Shown one piece after another: positions 20,083 to 28,048 of a DNA stretch of 64,000 nt. The position numbers were made by a program, and so were the translations under genes. This DNA is from Flavobacteriaceae bacterium (GTDB lineage Bacteria; Bacteroidota; Bacteroidia; Flavobacteriales; Flavobacteriaceae), in assembly GCA_013373635.1 (NCBI GenBank), contig JABXHN010000019.1, positions 1 through 64,000 of the forward strand. The letters run 5' to 3'. The notes under the pieces were generated by a model that saw only the letters and a list, made by a program, of their open reading frames with translations, did no database searches and was not told the DNA's origin. Positions within the stretch are counted from its first letter, which is position 1; each line of letters starts with the position of its first letter.

Positions 20083-20583
20083 ATGAATAGAAGAAACGCT
20101 ATCAAGTCTATGGCTTGGGCTACCTCTGGTGTGCTCGCACTGAGTTATTGCAGCCCTTTGCCAGAGCTAGCTTATTCACGAGTCGGTTTCAATAAAAAAG
20201 ACCGAAATTTAATCATTTATGTATCCCTTCAAATTCTTTCAGAAGACCCCCTAAATTTTCCGACAAGAGAATCTAGAGAAGAATTTGTCTTCTCATGGAT
20301 TAACGATATGTTTACCGACGAAGAAATCAAAGATTTAGAGAAAGGATTGGAACTTTTTAAAGCGAGTTTTGATGGATCCTTCTCCAATCTCTCTACCGAA
20401 GAACAAAACGATATCCTTCGCAAAAGCTTAAAAGGTGATGATGGAGCAGCTGACTTTGTCAAGCAAATTAAAAACATCAGTGTACTTCATTTTAGAACCA
20501 CTGAAAACTATATGACTCAGTATTTGAATTATGAATTTATTCCTGGTAGATACTTTGGATGTATAAACAGAGCGCAGGTATGA
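20083..20583 (+). CDS. Gluconate 2-dehydrogenase subunit 3-like protein (Tat substrate)
   Basis: 166 residues. The N-terminus MNRRNAIKSMAWATSGVLAL has a twin-arginine pair before a hydrophobic stretch, consistent with Tat export. The rest matches the gluconate 2-dehydrogenase subunit 3 family: a small helical partner of GMC flavoproteins. Its stop overlaps the ATG of the GMC gene (ATGA). By family precedent it carries the folded flavoprotein through the Tat pore as a partner; this is inference here. Confidence 0.85.
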   Translation: MNRRNAIKSMAWATSGVLALSYCSPLPELAYSRVGFNKKDRNLIIYVSLQILSEDPLNFPTRESREEFVFSWINDMFTDEEIKDLEKGLELFKASFDGSFSNLSTEEQNDILRKSLKGDDGAADFVKQIKNISVLHFRTTENYMTQYLNYEFIPGRYFGCINRAQV

Positions 20584-22277
20584 GTCAAGAAAAAAACACA
20601 TTCGATGCTATTATCATCGGAGCTGGAATGTCGGGAGGATGGGCCAGCAAAGAACTCTGTGAAGCAGGTTTAAAAACGCTTTTATTAGAGCGTGGAAGAA
20701 ATGTTGAACACCTCAAAGATTATCCAACAACTAATCTCAGACCTTGGGAATTTGAACACCGAGGAGGGTTGACTGCCCAGGAGCGAAAAGAAAATCCAAT
20801 TGTCAGTCGTTGTTATGCCTTCAGAGAAGATGCCAAGCACTTCTTTGTTAAAGATGACGAGCACCCTTATATTCAAGACAAACCCTTTGATTGGCTCAGA
20901 GGATATCAAGTTGGTGGTAAATCCATTATGTGGGCTCGTCAAGTACAGCGATGGAGCGATTTTGACTTTGAAGGGCCTGCTAGAGATGGTTTCTCGGTTG
21001 ATTGGCCAATCCGATATAAAGACATTGCTCCTTATTACAGTCAAGTAGAAAAATTCATAGGTGTTAGTGGATCCAAGGACGGTATCGATACGTTACCAGA
21101 TGGTGAATTCTTAAAACCTTTTGAAACGAATTGTGTCGAAGAATACTTCTCAAAAGTCATTGAGGAATCCTACGATGATCGCCATGTGATTTATGGAAGA
21201 TGTGCTCACCTATCGGAGAGTAAACCTGAATACGTAGCTCAAGGAAGAGGTCGTTGTATGAGTCGAACAGTTTGCCAGAGAGGATGTCCTTTTGGAGGTT
21301 ATTTCAACTCAAACTCTACAGTAGTTCCAGCTGCAATGAACACAGGGAATCTTACCATGAGAACGCATTCTGTCGTTCACTCGGTACTCTTTGATGAGGA
21401 ATTAAACAAAGCTGTTGGTGTTCGAATCATCGACTCCAATACCAATGAACAAATCGATTATTACGCCTCTATTGTTTTTGTAACAGCTGCGACTTTAAAT
21501 ACCAATTTAATCCTCTTAAATTCCAAGTCAAAGCGCTTTCCAAATGGACTAGGAAACGATCACGGACTACTTGGAACCTATGTGGCATTTCACAATTACA
21601 GAGCGACCATCAGCGGAGAATACGACGGCTTTGCAGACAAGACCACAGAGGGTAAAAAGCCGACTTCTCATTATATTCCACGTTTTAGAAATGTCTACAA
21701 GCAAGAGACTGATTTCTTAAGAGGTTATGCTGCTGGATTTGGAGCCAATCCAATTAGAGAAACCTCATCTGAGGGTATTGGAGAAGAACTAAAAAACAAT
21801 CTATTTGCGAGTCACGAAACTGGCAAATGGCGTGTAGGATCTCATATGATGGGTGAAACCATTCCTAAAGCATCCAATAGAGTTTATCTAGATGACACCA
21901 AAGTAGATAGATGGGGTATCCCATTGCTTCATATCGATATCGATTACGACGAAAACGATGAGAAGATGATTCAAGACTACTTTAGAGAAATGACTGCCAT
22001 GTTTGAAAAGGCTGGATTTACGAATATCAAGACTCATGATAATGGAAGAAATCCTGGAAATGACATCCATGAAATGGGAGGTGTACGAATGGGAAAAGAT
22101 CCCAAGACCTCCATGCTCAACGAGTGGAATCAAATGCATTTGTGTAAAAATGTCTTTGTAACCGATGGAGCCTGTATGACTTCCACCTCTACTCAAAACC
22201 CTTCATTGACCTTTATGGCACTCTCTGCTAGAGCAGCACAGTTTGCAGCAAAGGAATTTAAAGAAGGAAGACTCTAG
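20580..22277 (+). CDS. GMC family FAD-dependent oxidoreductase
   Basis: 565 residues counting from the ATG at 20580, which overlaps the stop of the subunit 3 gene; an in-frame start 21 bases upstream is less likely because it lies inside the partner gene. FAD-binding GAGMSGG at residues 14-20, a Cys-rich CQRGCPFGG segment mid-protein, and the C-terminal GMC domain with HEMGGVRMG and NPSLTFMALSARAA, which supply the usual His and Asn. Likely oxidises a sugar, sugar acid or alcohol in the periplasm and passes electrons to a cytochrome; none is encoded nearby. It lacks its own signal peptide. Confidence 0.9.
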   Translation: MSQEKNTFDAIIIGAGMSGGWASKELCEAGLKTLLLERGRNVEHLKDYPTTNLRPWEFEHRGGLTAQERKENPIVSRCYAFREDAKHFFVKDDEHPYIQDKPFDWLRGYQVGGKSIMWARQVQRWSDFDFEGPARDGFSVDWPIRYKDIAPYYSQVEKFIGVSGSKDGIDTLPDGEFLKPFETNCVEEYFSKVIEESYDDRHVIYGRCAHLSESKPEYVAQGRGRCMSRTVCQRGCPFGGYFNSNSTVVPAAMNTGNLTMRTHSVVHSVLFDEELNKAVGVRIIDSNTNEQIDYYASIVFVTAATLNTNLILLNSKSKRFPNGLGNDHGLLGTYVAFHNYRATISGEYDGFADKTTEGKKPTSHYIPRFRNVYKQETDFLRGYAAGFGANPIRETSSEGIGEELKNNLFASHETGKWRVGSHMMGETIPKASNRVYLDDTKVDRWGIPLLHIDIDYDENDEKMIQDYFREMTAMFEKAGFTNIKTHDNGRNPGNDIHEMGGVRMGKDPKTSMLNEWNQMHLCKNVFVTDGACMTSTSTQNPSLTFMALSARAAQFAAKEFKEGRL

Positions 22278-24124
22278 AACAATTCAAAAACTTGAGCATC
22301 TCTAGCAGGGATGCTCAATGTTTTTTCTAAGTTAATTTGTGTACCACTAAAGAGCTCTGAAGCTTTTGAATAGGACTCCAATAGTTCATTAAATCGAGAA
22401 AGTTCGATTGTTTGTACTTCTTTATTAGCGTTAATCACCACCATCACTGCATTTTGATCGAGAACTCTAAAGTAGACATAGATCTCGTTCAAAGGAATAA
22501 AATGAACCGTTTTTCCTTTGTGAATCAATTCTTGATGCTGTCTCCATTGAAATAAGGTTTTAACGATATCAAAATAAGATTGTTCCTCAGAAGTGCGTTC
22601 TAAAGCATTGAAAGCAGAGCGCACATCATTAGGCCAACCTCCTGGCATATCTTTTCTCAAATCAGCATCACCCTTTGCCTTATCTCCCTTAAATCCTATT
22701 TCAGATCCGTAGTACAATTGTGGAATACCTCTTGTAGTTGCCAAAAGGGTCATCGCTATTTTAAAATCACCTAGTGTTGCATTCTTTTCATTAAAACGGG
22801 TGGTGTCGTGATTCTCTGCAAAGATCATCACATTATTAATATCTGGATACAAATAATCCATTCCCATAGCATTGTACATCTCGACCAAACCTTTATCCCA
22901 CGAAGGTTCATAAGTCATCATGCGCTGTAGGGTTTCAAAAAACACAAAATCCATGACTGAAGGGAGCTCTGAATTAAAATCTTGAATTTCAGCAAGCTTA
23001 GAATCCTTTTGCCAGTAAGCAATGGAAGCCGTATCGTGATACCAGGACTCACCAACTATATTAAAATTGGGATATTCTGCCATAATGGCCTTGGTCCAAG
23101 TGGTGACTCGTTCCTTTTCGTTATAAGGATAGGTGTCCACTCGATATCCATCAAGATTAGCGTATTCAATCCACCATATTGCATTGTCAATCAGATAATT
23201 GAGCGTCATCGGGTTGGATTGATTTAAATCGGGCATGGATGGCACAAACCATCCCTTTTCTGCTAAAAAAATATCAGCTTTTGAAGCATTGGTATCGTAA
23301 ACGGTACTGAGTCGATAGTTCGTTTGCGCATAGCCGTTTTCACCATCGAAATAGTGAATCCAATCCTTTGAAGGTAAGTCTTTAATCATATAGTGCTCTA
23401 AACTCCAGTGATTGGTTACATAATCTTTAATCAGTTTCATATCCCTTTTGTGCAACTCATCGCTCAGCTTTAAATAAGCCGAATTTCCTCCGTACCTACT
23501 ATCGATATGATAAGTATCGCTACATGCATATCCGTGATAGGATCCTCTTTTATCGTTATCCTCCAATAAGGGAGTACTCCACAAAGCGGTCATTCCTAGC
23601 TCCTTTATATAATCTAAATTCTTTATAATTCCTTGAATATCTCCTCCATGTCTCCCCCAGGGATCGTCCACATTAGCCTTTTCATAAGTATCTTTGGTGG
23701 AATCATTGGAGGGATCTCCATTTGCAAAACGATCAGGCATCAATAAATAGACAGCATCCTGAGAACTAAAGCCCTCGCGCTGAGCACTGCCTTCTCTTCT
23801 TTTCTTTAACTCATAAGCATAGGTAGCAATTCTCTTTTTTCCTTTTTTTAGTTCAAACAAATAGGAACCAGCTTTTAAACCCTTGGTTTCCCAATTGTAA
23901 AACAGATAATTTTCATTCTCAGTCTTGATCACTTCATCGACTTTTTGTCCGTCCAAATACAAATCTCCTACTCCTATTTCATTTCCATAGAACACTAGTT
24001 GAATTTCAGATCGATTCATCCCTTCCCACCAAAAAGGAGGTTCCACCTGCTCTAATTGAGCAAATGAAATTCCACTAAAAAATAAAAAAAGTAAACTGCT
24101 AAATAAATATTTGATCCTAGGCAT
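22274..24124 (-). CDS. Secreted GH13 alpha-glucan hydrolase (neopullulanase/cyclomaltodextrinase-like)
   Basis: 616 residues with a signal peptide ending near residue 22 (ISFAQ). An N-terminal immunoglobulin-like domain of the cyclomaltodextrinase type precedes the (beta/alpha)8 barrel. Catalytic residues are visible: nucleophile Asp330 (GYRVDTYP), acid/base Glu359 (VGESW) and Asp440 (ENHDTTR). Equivalent to the periplasmic SusA-type enzymes that cut malto-oligosaccharides. It is alone here, about 18 kb from the maltose locus later in the window, with which it probably cooperates. Confidence 0.9.
   Translation of the reverse strand: MPRIKYLFSSLLFLFFSGISFAQLEQVEPPFWWEGMNRSEIQLVFYGNEIGVGDLYLDGQKVDEVIKTENENYLFYNWETKGLKAGSYLFELKKGKKRIATYAYELKKRREGSAQREGFSSQDAVYLLMPDRFANGDPSNDSTKDTYEKANVDDPWGRHGGDIQGIIKNLDYIKELGMTALWSTPLLEDNDKRGSYHGYACSDTYHIDSRYGGNSAYLKLSDELHKRDMKLIKDYVTNHWSLEHYMIKDLPSKDWIHYFDGENGYAQTNYRLSTVYDTNASKADIFLAEKGWFVPSMPDLNQSNPMTLNYLIDNAIWWIEYANLDGYRVDTYPYNEKERVTTWTKAIMAEYPNFNIVGESWYHDTASIAYWQKDSKLAEIQDFNSELPSVMDFVFFETLQRMMTYEPSWDKGLVEMYNAMGMDYLYPDINNVMIFAENHDTTRFNEKNATLGDFKIAMTLLATTRGIPQLYYGSEIGFKGDKAKGDADLRKDMPGGWPNDVRSAFNALERTSEEQSYFDIVKTLFQWRQHQELIHKGKTVHFIPLNEIYVYFRVLDQNAVMVVINANKEVQTIELSRFNELLESYSKASELFSGTQINLEKTLSIPARDAQVFELF
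22292..22326 (+). terminator. Terminator of the GMC gene, inside the convergent GH13 coding region
   Basis: Perfect nine-base inverted repeat TTGAGCATC / GATGCTCAA with a nine-base loop, followed by TG and six T residues. It lies 15 bases after the GMC stop and wholly within the last codons of the minus-strand GH13 gene. The minus strand also has a T-run after the stem (GTTTTTG). Confidence 0.7.
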
Positions 24125-24187
24125 GATTATTGATGATAAATGAGTTCATTAAGGTAAAAATACGAAGTATAATTCTTAATTAACTAG

Positions 24188-24195
24188 TATATTTG
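24188..24195 (+). promoter_or_regulatory. TAnnTTTG promoter element upstream of the TonB receptor gene
   Basis: TATATTTG matches the Bacteroidota -7 box and lies ten bases before the ATG at 24205, so the transcript would have almost no leader. No TTG at the expected -33 spacing was seen. Confidence 0.4.
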
Positions 24196-24204
24196 AGTGT
24201 ATTT

Positions 24205-26607
24205 ATGTTTAAAACCCTCTTACATACCATTCTAATTGTAGGGCTCTTGATTTTGAGTATTCCCTCGGCAATAGCTCAGCAATGTAATCTACAAATCAAA
24301 GGAATCGTCGTAGATTCTCATGACGATACACCATTAGAAGCTAGTTCAGTTTTAATTCTCGAAAACAACCTAACGGTCTTTAGCAATTCAAAAGGACAAT
24401 TTGAGTTAAAGGACCTCTGTGAAGGGACCTATACACTCTATTTTGAGCATATTGGGTGCAAACCTCTAGAATACAAAGTTGATTTAAATAAAGACACTAC
24501 TTCTTTAACTATTGAACTAGAACATCATATCGAAGCACTAGACGAGGTCACCGTTGCAAGTAAATCGTATTTAGCAGTCTCTGATTCAGGGGTTGAAAAA
24601 CGCATCGAATCAGTGGCTATTAAACAAAACAGTTCCCTTCAACTAGCAGATATCGTCTCAAAAATCAGTGGAGTGACCAGTTTGAGCACAGGAAATGCTA
24701 TCAGCAAACCCATCATCAATGGATTACATTCTTCTAGAGTGATGATTGTCAACAATGGAGTCCGAATGGAAGACCAAGAATGGGGTTCGGAACACGCTCC
24801 AAATATGGACGTCAATACCGCCTCTTCCATCACAGTTGTCAAAGGGGCTAACGCCTTACAATACGGAGGAGATGCCATTGGAGGTATTATTCTGGCAGAA
24901 CCAGAAAAAATTGCTTTTAAAGACTCGATCTACGGAAGATCCATTGTAGGAACTGAAACGAACGGTCGTGCTGCCTTTATCAACTCAGCACTAATCTATA
25001 GTAAGAAGAACGGTCTACAGGCAAAACTTCAATCGTCCTACAAAAAACAAGGAGATGTGCAGACTCCAGATTATTACTTGACCAATAGTGCCAATGAGCA
25101 TAAAAACCTTTCAGCCTATATTGCAAAAAAAACAACTCATAAGGGAATCTCATCTTACTTCTCTTATGTCAATTCAACAATAGGAATTCTGTCTGCCTCT
25201 CATATAGGTGATGCCTCAGATCTCTACAGAGCTTTAAACGCAGATCGCCCCGCTACCCTTACAGACTTTAGCTATCAAATCAATGCCCCCAGGCAAGAGG
25301 TCGATCACTTACTGTTAAAGATCAATGCCTATTCTATTGTAAGAGATAAAGGAAAACTTTTACTACAATTCGATTATCAAAACAATCACCGTTTGGAATA
25401 CGATTTGAGAATTGGAGATCAAAAAAATATTGCAGCTCTAGATCTTAAACTCTTATCGGAGTCTTTGAGTTTAGATTACCACTCCTATCGATCGAATGGA
25501 TTCCAATTCAAGTCAGGTATCCTAGGAAAATATCAATTCAATTATTCCAACCCAGATACAGGAGTCAAAAGGCTGATCCCTGATTATGTGAAATTACACG
25601 GAGGCGTCTATGGGATTGCTGATTATGAATTAGAAGATAAATCGGCGTTTGAATTTGGTCTTCGATTCGACTATATAGATCTGAAATCCTATAAGTTCTA
25701 CCAAAAATCGAGATGGGAAGACCGAGGCTACGACCAACTCTTCAGTGATTTTGTGATTTCAGAATCAGAGAATCAAGTATTGACAAAACCTGAACTTCAA
25801 TTTCCATCCCTAACCGCAACATTGGGATATCACGCTCATTTTGGCTCAAATACCAATCTTGCAGCAAATATTACCCGTTCAAAAAGAGCACCAAATCCTG
25901 CAGAATTATTTAGCGATGGTTTACATCATTCAGCTTCGAGAATCGAATTAGGAGATCTGAGTTTTAATCAAGAAACCTCCACCAAGCTTTCGGTTGCGAT
26001 TGAACATCAATCAAATTCAACCTCGCTTTCGATTCAACCCTTTTACAATGCTATTAAAGATTTCATTTTCCTAAGACCATTGGAGGTAACTCAAACCATC
26101 AGAGGGTTTTTTCAAGTGTGGAGCTATGAGCAAACAAAAGCAGAACTCTATGGTTTGGATTTAGATTTTAGACAAAAACTGACGAACTCCATCGAATACA
26201 GTTCACAATTTTCATGGGTTCACGCTACAGATCTTGACAAAAATGAAGCATTGATATCCATACCACCACTACAATTCAACAATGAGCTTTCGCTATCAGA
26301 TCACAATGGAAATCAATTTGGTATTCAATCTTCGTATGTTGGAAAACAAAACCGATATCCCGATTATAACTTTAACATCTACATCCCTAAAGACAATCAA
26401 TGGAAACTTATAGATATCAGCAGTACCCCAAAGGCCTATCATCTTCTGGGACTTTTTGCTAATCTTAATTTGAGCACTCAATCGTCGCTTTCGATAAGAG
26501 TAAACAACCTGTTAAATACCAGCTACAGAAATTACCTCAACGCCATGCGTTATTTTTCTGATGAAATGGGAAGAACTATTACAATTCAATATAAAATCAA
26601 TTATTAA
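24205..26607 (+). CDS. TonB-dependent outer-membrane receptor
   Basis: 800 residues from the ATG at 24205; a TTG four codons upstream overlaps the promoter box and is rejected. Signal peptide ends near residue 26 (AIAQQ), then a carboxypeptidase-regulatory-like domain (KGIVVDSHDDTPLEASSVLI), a plug domain (SGVTSLSTGNAISKPIINGL; residues ~135-235) and a 22-strand barrel. It lacks the SusC length. It is followed two bases later by a lipoprotein gene of a type I remember next to ZnuD-like metal receptors, so the substrate may be a metal complex; that is a guess. Confidence 0.9.
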   Translation: MFKTLLHTILIVGLLILSIPSAIAQQCNLQIKGIVVDSHDDTPLEASSVLILENNLTVFSNSKGQFELKDLCEGTYTLYFEHIGCKPLEYKVDLNKDTTSLTIELEHHIEALDEVTVASKSYLAVSDSGVEKRIESVAIKQNSSLQLADIVSKISGVTSLSTGNAISKPIINGLHSSRVMIVNNGVRMEDQEWGSEHAPNMDVNTASSITVVKGANALQYGGDAIGGIILAEPEKIAFKDSIYGRSIVGTETNGRAAFINSALIYSKKNGLQAKLQSSYKKQGDVQTPDYYLTNSANEHKNLSAYIAKKTTHKGISSYFSYVNSTIGILSASHIGDASDLYRALNADRPATLTDFSYQINAPRQEVDHLLLKINAYSIVRDKGKLLLQFDYQNNHRLEYDLRIGDQKNIAALDLKLLSESLSLDYHSYRSNGFQFKSGILGKYQFNYSNPDTGVKRLIPDYVKLHGGVYGIADYELEDKSAFEFGLRFDYIDLKSYKFYQKSRWEDRGYDQLFSDFVISESENQVLTKPELQFPSLTATLGYHAHFGSNTNLAANITRSKRAPNPAELFSDGLHHSASRIELGDLSFNQETSTKLSVAIEHQSNSTSLSIQPFYNAIKDFIFLRPLEVTQTIRGFFQVWSYEQTKAELYGLDLDFRQKLTNSIEYSSQFSWVHATDLDKNEALISIPPLQFNNELSLSDHNGNQFGIQSSYVGKQNRYPDYNFNIYIPKDNQWKLIDISSTPKAYHLLGLFANLNLSTQSSLSIRVNNLLNTSYRNYLNAMRYFSDEMGRTITIQYKINY

Positions 26608-26608
26608 A

Positions 26609-27154
26609 ATGAAAAACATCGCATTTTTAACTAGTCTTATTTCTTTATTCTTTTTAAACTCTTGTGTAAAAACCCTAGAAGCTCCAGAGCAAATCAACGA
26701 AGAAGAATTGATCACCACCTTAGTTGTTTCTCTGGAATCAGCAACGGATCAAGTTGAATTGCGCTATACCGATTTGGACGGCGATGGCCCTAATCAAGGA
26801 GTTTTTCAAGCTCCAAATTTAAAACCCAACACAACTTATAGCGGAAAGCTAGAATTCCTAAACGAAAGTGAATCACCAGCAGAAGACATCACTTTAGAAA
26901 TAGAAGAAGAAGCGAACGATCATCAAGTTTTTTATGTTGTCAATGGTTTGAATGCAACAATTGAACCAATCAATATCGATAAGAATGGTTATTACTTAGG
27001 AACAAGCTTTAGCCTCACCACCCTATCACCATCTGAAGGTCAATTACAATTCATTCTCAGACACTTACCCACAAAACCAAATGATGGCAATCCTGCAACA
27101 GCTGGAGGAGCTACAGACCTATCGGTAATCTTCAATTTAAAAATTACCGAATAA
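26609..27154 (+). CDS. Lipoprotein partner of the TonB receptor
   Basis: 181 residues from the ATG at 26609. Lipoprotein signal with Cys18 (FFLNSC). The mature part is acidic and beta-rich: EEELITTLVVSL, YTDLDGDGPNQG, NTTYSGKLEFLNESESPAED and DHQVFYVV are features of a flavobacterial family often labelled 'type 1 periplasmic binding fold superfamily protein'. Located two bases after the receptor, so the two are co-transcribed and likely act together at the outer membrane. Ligand unknown. Confidence 0.75.
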   Translation: MKNIAFLTSLISLFFLNSCVKTLEAPEQINEEELITTLVVSLESATDQVELRYTDLDGDGPNQGVFQAPNLKPNTTYSGKLEFLNESESPAEDITLEIEEEANDHQVFYVVNGLNATIEPINIDKNGYYLGTSFSLTTLSPSEGQLQFILRHLPTKPNDGNPATAGGATDLSVIFNLKITE

Positions 27155-27209
27155 GAATCCTTAAAATTAAGGCTCTGGATATTTGATATTTACGATTTTT
27201 TTGAGGTTC

Positions 27210-27236
27210 CATCAATGTTTTTGTTAAAAATTGATG
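27210..27236. repeat. Inverted repeat upstream of the arginine promoter
   Basis: CATCAAT / ATTGATG, seven matched bases on each side of a 13-base A/T spacer (the inner T and A runs can extend it). It ends two bases before the candidate -33 TTG at 27238, a typical position for a regulator site. No protein can be assigned; an ArgR-type repressor is one option. Confidence 0.4.
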
Positions 27237-27237
27237 C

Positions 27238-27272
27238 TTGACTCCTCTAATTATGGGAAAACACTATATTTG
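27238..27272 (+). promoter_or_regulatory. Promoter of the arginine operon
   Basis: TATATTTG at 27265-27272 is an exact TAnnTTTG match. The nearest upstream TTG is at 27238-27240, 24 bases away, slightly longer than usual. The predicted transcription start (about 27276-27280) falls on or next to the ATG of the leader open reading frame at 27278. Confidence 0.6.
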
Positions 27273-27277
27273 TGTCG

Positions 27278-27334
27278 ATGAATAACACAATCGCACATAG
27301 TATACTGCGTTACCCAAGACGCCGCCGCCCGTAA
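27278..27334 (+). CDS. Candidate arginine-sensing leader peptide of the arg operon
   Basis: An 18-codon frame encoding MNNTIAHSILRYPRRRRP and ending TAA. Five of the last eight codons are Arg (CGT, AGA, CGC, CGC, CGC), with three consecutive CGC codons although neighbouring genes mainly use AGA and CGT. It begins directly behind the promoter and 91 bases before the first arginine biosynthetic gene. This is the layout of an amino-acid attenuator: a ribosome stalled on Arg codons would report low arginyl-tRNA. The TAA lies in the GTAA loop of a small hairpin (27326-27339). Translation is unproven. Confidence 0.65.
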   Translation: MNNTIAHSILRYPRRRRP

Positions 27335-27339
27335 GGGTG
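27326..27339 (+). promoter_or_regulatory. Small hairpin spanning the leader-peptide stop codon
   Basis: CGCCC / GGGTG, five pairs including one G-T, closing a GTAA tetraloop of the stable GNRA class. The 5' arm is made of the CGC-CCG codons and the loop holds the TAA, so a ribosome on the Arg codons would melt it. There is no T-run after it, so it is not by itself a terminator. No clear terminator/antiterminator pair was found in 27335-27424. Confidence 0.4.
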
Positions 27340-27424
27340 CAAAATTATCTATGGAATTAGGTGTGTCCATTTCCTCTCTCAAGAACCTCATCAAAATTTT
27401 ATCAATTTAATACCAGTAACTACA

Positions 27425-28048
27425 ATGAAAATTGTTAGTGCTAACAAATCGCATTTTAAATACGCTCCTATCATTTGTGATACCATAGCTGAATCTGCCA
27501 AAGTCAGAGGTACAGGTATTGCCAAAAGGACTCCTGAGTACATCCAAAAAAAGATGGAAAATCAAAATGCCATCATCGCATTAGATGGTGATCAGTTTGC
27601 AGGATTTTGCTATATAGAGGTCTGGGGACACAATAAGTTTGTCGCTAACTCTGGACTTATTGTCAATCCAGATTACAGAGGTCAAGGATTGGCTAAAAAA
27701 ATTAAAAAAGCTGCCTTTGAACTTTCAAGGAAAAAATTTCCAGAGGCAAAATTGTTTGGGATCACTACAGGCCTTGCGGTAATGAAAATCAATTACGAAT
27801 TAGGATATAAACCCGTTACTTTTTCAGAACTTACGGATGATCCTGATTTTTGGAATGGATGTAAGACCTGTAAGAATTTTGATGTATTAAACAGAACAGA
27901 TCACAAAATGTGTCTGTGTACTGGGATGCTATACGATCCTCAGAAAAAGAAAAGCACTATAGGTAAAATGTTTAACCCAAAGGCTTTTCAGAGATTAAAA
28001 AAAATTAAAGAAAAATTATTTCTAAATAAGAAAAAGAGTAAAAAATGA
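27425..28048 (+). CDS. GNAT acetyltransferase, probable N-acylglutamate synthase of the arg operon
   Basis: 207 residues. GNAT fold with the acyl-CoA loop RGQGLAKKIK near residue 85 (NPDYRGQGLAKK) and a conserved GITTGLAVMKINYELGYKP segment. A Cys set follows: Cys146, Cys149, Cys163 and Cys165 (CKTC ... CLC), which could bind zinc. The operon contains no classical argA or argJ, so this first gene most likely makes the N-acylated glutamate that ArgB uses; similar GNAT genes open other Bacteroidota arg operons. The acyl group (acetyl or succinyl) cannot be read directly. It overlaps argG by four bases. Confidence 0.75.
   Translation: MKIVSANKSHFKYAPIICDTIAESAKVRGTGIAKRTPEYIQKKMENQNAIIALDGDQFAGFCYIEVWGHNKFVANSGLIVNPDYRGQGLAKKIKKAAFELSRKKFPEAKLFGITTGLAVMKINYELGYKPVTFSELTDDPDFWNGCKTCKNFDVLNRTDHKMCLCTGMLYDPQKKKSTIGKMFNPKAFQRLKKIKEKLFLNKKKSKK

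Noticed and set aside
24193-24204. TTG start for the TonB receptor
   Set aside because: It overlaps the TAnnTTTG promoter box and so is unlikely to be in the transcript; the ATG at 24205 starts a normal signal peptide.
26561-26608. Longer form of the lipoprotein after the TonB receptor
   Set aside because: The extra residues lie within the receptor gene and would bury the lipoprotein signal that begins at 26609.
27160-27175. CCTTA AAAT TAAGG hairpin as a terminator of the TonB/lipoprotein unit
   Set aside because: Five-base A/T-rich stem not directly followed by T residues; too weak to call.
27335-27424. Classical terminator/antiterminator pair after the Arg leader peptide
   Set aside because: No GC-rich stem followed by a T-run is visible; short TGGA/TCCA and similar pairings are too weak. 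The attenuation mechanism, if real, remains open (Rho, translational control or an unrecognised structure).
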